A stretch of 59,572 nucleotides of DNA from Actinomycetes bacterium (lineage in GTDB: Bacteria; Actinomycetota; Acidimicrobiia; Acidimicrobiales; Ilumatobacteraceae). Under the pieces are notes generated by a model. It saw only the letters and a program-made list of their open reading frames with translations. It was not told the DNA's origin and searched no databases. Shown here piece by piece: positions 56,801 through 59,572 of the stretch. The stretch is from positions 1 to 59,572 of the forward strand of contig JANXUF010000054.1 in assembly GCA_025356335.1 (NCBI GenBank). Direction: 5' to 3'. Made by a program: the position numbers and the translations under genes. Within the stretch, counting starts at the first letter, position 1. Every line of letters starts with the position of its first letter.

Positions 56801-57350
56801 CCTCGACGGCGTCACACAGATCGGCGATGAACTGCGTGTTCCCGGCGACGAGATGGGCGCGATAGAAGACGATGCCGACGAGCGGCTTGGCAGCGTCACG
56901 AACCGCCGGCGCCCGCCAGACGCAGACATCGGGAACGGCGGCAGGGGGCTCGAAGCCGAAGCCTTCGAGCAACACGGTGTCGGCGACGAAGCGCATGAGG
57001 TTGGCAAGATTTTCCGGGCCACCCTGAACGAGATAGGCAAAGGCTTCGGTGATCAACGAAGCGGGGACCGTCGACAGCTGTGTCAGCTCGGCGTCGGGGA
57101 GCGCTTCGCCTGCAAAGGCGATGAACGGGATCTCGCGACGCACGCATTCGGCACGTAACTGATCGAACCCCTCCTCCCACGCCCTTCGACCACCGAGCAG
57201 CCGCACGAGCACGCAGCGCACGCCATCGAGGTCCATCGAAGCGGTGTACGGCGACCCGGCACGGACCGCCGCAAAGCCCTCAGGCAGGCCTTCCGCGGCC
57301 GTGCGCAGGGCCAGCACTTCGGTCGCAGCGGTCGTCAGGAAGACGATCAT
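53829..57350 (-). CDS. cobN: Cobaltochelatase subunit CobN
   Basis: An 1173-residue large chelatase subunit, slightly shorter than many CobN proteins. It contains [53 protein letters not shown] and [10 protein letters not shown] near the end, all family hallmarks. It binds the corrin ring and inserts Co2+. ATG 57350 overlaps the upstream stop as ATGA. A longer frame to 57482 is not needed. Confidence 0.97.
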   Translation of the reverse strand: [1173 protein letters not shown]

Positions 57351-58156
57351 CGTGCAGCCGCCAGCAACTCGGAGCGGCGGGTCGCCTCGAGATCCGCGGC
57401 GCTGGTCAGGCTGCAGTCGCTGCACTTGAAACCGCCCTGACACTGGTACCACAGGCAGCAGACCGTCCTCGTCCAGAACCAACCGGTCTCGTTGCCCTCA
57501 CGGACGGTCTCGTGGTTGCCGAGCCCGTCGATCCACGGCGCAGCGGCCTCGGCGAACTCGGCGGCACGCGCCTGGATCGCCACCCGATCGGTGTCAGGCG
57601 CGCCGTCGAGGGCGCGGAAAACCGTCGAGCAGGCGGCCGCAACATTGCCCCACAACAGCCGTTTGCCGATGGTGATGGTGGCGAGGATGGCGTCGATATG
57701 TGGTGCAAAGTGCCCAGAGAACAGCTCCTCGACGACTTCCTCGGCGCTGCGGATCGCAATGGCGAGGTCATCGATGGCAACGGCCCCGGGGCGGTTCCGG
57801 GTGATCTTGACGTGCATGTTGCCCGGTGAACAGCTCGGCACCGCCAACCCCAGCGCCCACGGAGCGAGCACGACACTGGCGATACGAAAGGCGTATGAAT
57901 GGACGAAAAGCGAGGCGGCGATCATCTCGTCAGCGGTGCCTCGCCCGCCGGACGTCGAACGGACGAGCTCGAGCAGCCTGTCCGGCGACTCGATCAACGA
58001 CGAGCAACCGATCCACCCTTGCGCTGGATCAGCGATCGCTGCAGGATCGGTGGTCACTCGTAGGTAGTCGACGCTGGCGGTGACCTCGGCGAGCACGTCG
58101 TCATAGGACGGCGACGAGGGGGGTGGGGCTGCCGGATGGACCGACGATTCGTGCAT
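57347..58156 (-). CDS. FhuF-like [2Fe-2S] protein, first gene of the B12 operon
   Basis: A 269-residue protein with the C-terminal FhuF cluster motif: C233-C234, ten residues, C245-x2-C248, plus an extra C239. FhuF proteins reduce ferric siderophores. Here it is translated just before CobN under a cobalamin riboswitch, so a role in cobalt or corrin reduction or cobalt uptake is inferred. GGGAG precedes ATG 58156. Confidence 0.85.
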   Translation of the reverse strand: MHESSVHPAAPPPSSPSYDDVLAEVTASVDYLRVTTDPAAIADPAQGWIGCSSLIESPDRLLELVRSTSGGRGTADEMIAASLFVHSYAFRIASVVLAPWALGLAVPSCSPGNMHVKITRNRPGAVAIDDLAIAIRSAEEVVEELFSGHFAPHIDAILATITIGKRLLWGNVAAACSTVFRALDGAPDTDRVAIQARAAEFAEAAAPWIDGLGNHETVREGNETGWFWTRTVCCLWYQCQGGFKCSDCSLTSAADLEATRRSELLAAAR

Positions 58157-58182
58157 GTGGACTTCTCCCGGTCGGATGTGGT

Positions 58183-58325
58183 TCGACGCAGGTGTCCTGG
58201 CTCCCGGATCATCGCTCGCCTCCGGCCTTCCAACCCGAATGGGCCGTGACCATGGTGTGGAGGTTTGCTCCCCGGTGACAGTTGCGGGTACAGCTCCGGA
58301 TTCTCACCGGAATTCCCTGTCGCGT
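58183..58325 (-). ncRNA. Cobalamin riboswitch
   Basis: On the minus strand the region reads ACAGGGAATTCCGGTGAGAA, then the ACCCGCAACTGT core (58279-58290) and ends with a B12-box GCCAGGACACCTGC at 58188-58201. These are the conserved blocks of adenosylcobalamin riboswitches. It ends about 27 nt before the fhuF-like ATG, so it likely represses translation or transcription of the fhuF-cobN-chlID-cobQ operon when B12 is plentiful. Confidence 0.95.
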
Positions 58326-58332
58326 TCGTGCA

Positions 58333-58362
58333 CTCTAGCGGCGACCGCCGATGCCGCCAGAG
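58333..58362 (-). promoter_or_regulatory. Hairpin overlapping a possible riboswitch promoter
   Basis: Arms 58333-58342 and 58353-58362 pair at 9 of 10 positions; this could end the upstream kinase transcript (stop at 58394). Within it, TAGAGT (58338-58333, minus strand) is a fair -10 box about 7 nt before the riboswitch 5' end. No clear -35 is visible. Confidence 0.4.
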
Positions 58363-58393
58363 CGCCGCCCGCGTTCGCGACGTCGGAGCGCTG

Positions 58394-59386
58394 TCAGCCG
58401 AGGAAGGGGTCGAGGCGGTCGACGACGTCGTCGAGCGCCTTCCAGTCCCCGAGGAAGGCGTTGTAACGGATGTGGTCGACGCCGATGTGGATCAGGCAGC
58501 AGCGGATCCGCTCCTCGAGATCGACGACGACGAGGCCGGTCTCGCCGAAGTGCTGCTTGGCACGCTGGCGGATGCGCAGCGCATCGATCGTCGGGAACCA
58601 CGGCGACCAGAACTCGATCAGCGCGATGTCGTACAGGTGATCTCCCCAGATCGAGCAGCCCCAGTCGAACACGCCGCTGATCAGCCCGTCGGCGACGAGG
58701 ATGTTGCGGTTGACCGGATCGCCGTGGACGAGATGGCGCTCGCCATTCGGGAGGGCCTCAGCGAGCACGTCCATCTGCTCGAGGCCTCGCCGGAATGCCG
58801 CCGAGGCCCGCGGCGACTGCGCCATCCGGTCTCGCCAACCCCTGGTTCGATCGGTCGGATCGTCGCCGTCGACACTCGCCAACAACGAGCGCCAGTCCGG
58901 CTGGGCGCCGACGCCGTCAGCTCCCCAACCGCCGTACCCGCAGCCGGCAGGAGGCACGATCGAACGCATCGCGTCGAGCATTCCGAACAGGGACGGCATC
59001 GCGGTCTCCCACTGCGCCGACGTCAGATACTCGAGAGGTGCTCCGAAGACCCGCGTGGAAATGGCGTAGAAGCCGACAGACGAGACACCGCCCGTGCCGA
59101 CGTCGGTGACCGTGCCGACGTCGCTGACCGTGCCGACGTCGCTGACCGTTGGAACCGGCAGTCCAGTTCGCCGGAACGATCCGGCGAAACGGTCCTTCTC
59201 GAAGTCCTCGACATGACGACCGAAGCGCACGACCATCGGTGCGCCGTCGAGCACGAACCCGAAGCACCGCGACCACGCGCCCTCCCCCACGAGTTCGACG
59301 TCCGTCAGCTCGACCACGGGTTGCCCGGCGAAATGGCGTCGGAGAAACGCCCCGGCCATCGCCGCATCGACCGAAGCGTCGTCCAT
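58394..59386 (-). CDS. Aminoglycoside phosphotransferase-family kinase
   Basis: A 330-residue APH-fold kinase. The catalytic loop is LVHGDPVNRNIL and the metal site VFDWGCSIWGDHLYDIAL. This is close to hygromycin-type phosphotransferases, but most relatives act on unknown metabolites. Between strand 5 and the hinge there is a repeated peptide (TVSDVG three times) coded by 18-bp DNA repeats at 59094-59147. ATG 59386 begins MDDASVDAAMAG. Confidence 0.88.
   Translation of the reverse strand: MDDASVDAAMAGAFLRRHFAGQPVVELTDVELVGEGAWSRCFGFVLDGAPMVVRFGRHVEDFEKDRFAGSFRRTGLPVPTVSDVGTVSDVGTVTDVGTGGVSSVGFYAISTRVFGAPLEYLTSAQWETAMPSLFGMLDAMRSIVPPAGCGYGGWGADGVGAQPDWRSLLASVDGDDPTDRTRGWRDRMAQSPRASAAFRRGLEQMDVLAEALPNGERHLVHGDPVNRNILVADGLISGVFDWGCSIWGDHLYDIALIEFWSPWFPTIDALRIRQRAKQHFGETGLVVVDLEERIRCCLIHIGVDHIRYNAFLGDWKALDDVVDRLDPFLG
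59094..59147. repeat. Three 18-bp tandem repeats inside the kinase gene
   Basis: Units 59094-59111, 59112-59129 and 59130-59147 are identical except for one base in the first. They add three copies of a six-residue peptide in frame. The length keeps the reading frame whatever the copy number. Confidence 0.85.
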
Positions 59387-59440
59387 GCGAGCGACCGTAG
59401 CCGCCGGTGGCTCGGGGCGCCCGACGAATTCAGACCGTCG

Positions 59441-59527
59441 TCGTGGTGTCGTGGTGTCGTGGTGTCGTGGTGTCGTGGTGTCGTGGTGTCGTGGTGTCGT
59501 GGTGTCGTGGTGTCGTGGTGTCGTGGT
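59441..59527. repeat. 8-bp tandem array, nearly 11 copies
   Basis: Ten perfect copies of TCGTGGTG (59441-59520) and a partial eleventh. It lies 55 bp upstream of the kinase ATG. An 8-bp unit cannot hold one protein frame, so it is not coding; short ORFs through it are artefacts. Confidence 0.9.
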
Positions 59528-59572
59528 CGTGGTGACGTGGCATCCCGGGCGAACGTCGCCGTCACGGCGCCT

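Noticed and set aside
59305..59565. ORF with repeated PRHHDTTT peptides near the window end
   Set aside because: It is the translation of an 8-bp tandem array. The unit length is not a multiple of three, and the kinase gene starts within the ORF span.

Overview
This is a GC-rich, densely coded actinobacterial chromosome segment. The gene content suggests an aerobic heterotroph of the Acidimicrobiia/Ilumatobacter type. The evidence is several acyl-CoA-metabolising enzymes, an LLM flavin oxidoreductase of the F420 type, a PPOX-fold protein, split methylmalonyl-CoA mutase with MeaB, CobN paired with a ChlI-ChlD fusion, and frequent GTG/TTG starts. The lineage is inferred from gene content only. 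No phage, transposase, CRISPR array, rRNA or tRNA was seen.

Layout. 1-4.7 kb: the end of a prolyl iminopeptidase, then a minus-strand run (DUF998 protein, alpha/beta hydrolase, crotonase, PPOX protein, fructosamine kinase, proline-rich peptide). 4.8-10.4 kb: YihY and patatin genes, a crotonase, a secreted-looking or structural cysteine-array protein, a PhnZ-like HD protein and a small P-loop kinase. 10.4-21 kb: oxidoreductases, a GDT1 transporter, a dimethylformamidase-like protein, an ECF sigma factor, folE, a P450 and a PAP2-PIN fusion. 21-29 kb: an acyl-CoA catabolic block (acyl-CoA dehydrogenase, MBL hydrolase, crotonase, acyl-CoA synthetase), a NUDIX hydrolase, an MFS exporter and a dienelactone hydrolase.

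The core theme is vitamin B12. At 29.4-34.4 kb mutA-mutB-meaB encode the B12-dependent methylmalonyl-CoA mutase and its chaperone. At 34.5-39.1 kb cbiD diverges from a cobI-cobM-cobL-cobE operon. CobI there carries an N-terminal ribbon-helix-helix DNA-binding domain, and a tandem 12-bp repeat precedes its start. At 50.4-58.3 kb a cobalamin riboswitch heads an operon of a FhuF-like [2Fe-2S] protein, cobN, chlID and cobQ, joined by ATGA stop/start overlaps. The window therefore makes corrin-ring methylases, the cobalt chelatase and an amidase, and also contains a major B12 consumer.

Between the B12 blocks (39-50 kb) lie a ChbG-type deacetylase, a PhyH dioxygenase, a large LuxR-type ATPase regulator with a repeat-embedded start, a small unknown gene, a double-SPOR lipoprotein, an FAD oxidase, an acyl-CoA synthetase and a gamma-glutamyltransferase. 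Intergenic gaps hold several repeat families: a 49-bp palindrome in two copies, a 34-bp element found beside 3' ends of genes, and tandem repeats of 8, 13, 18 and 26 bp.
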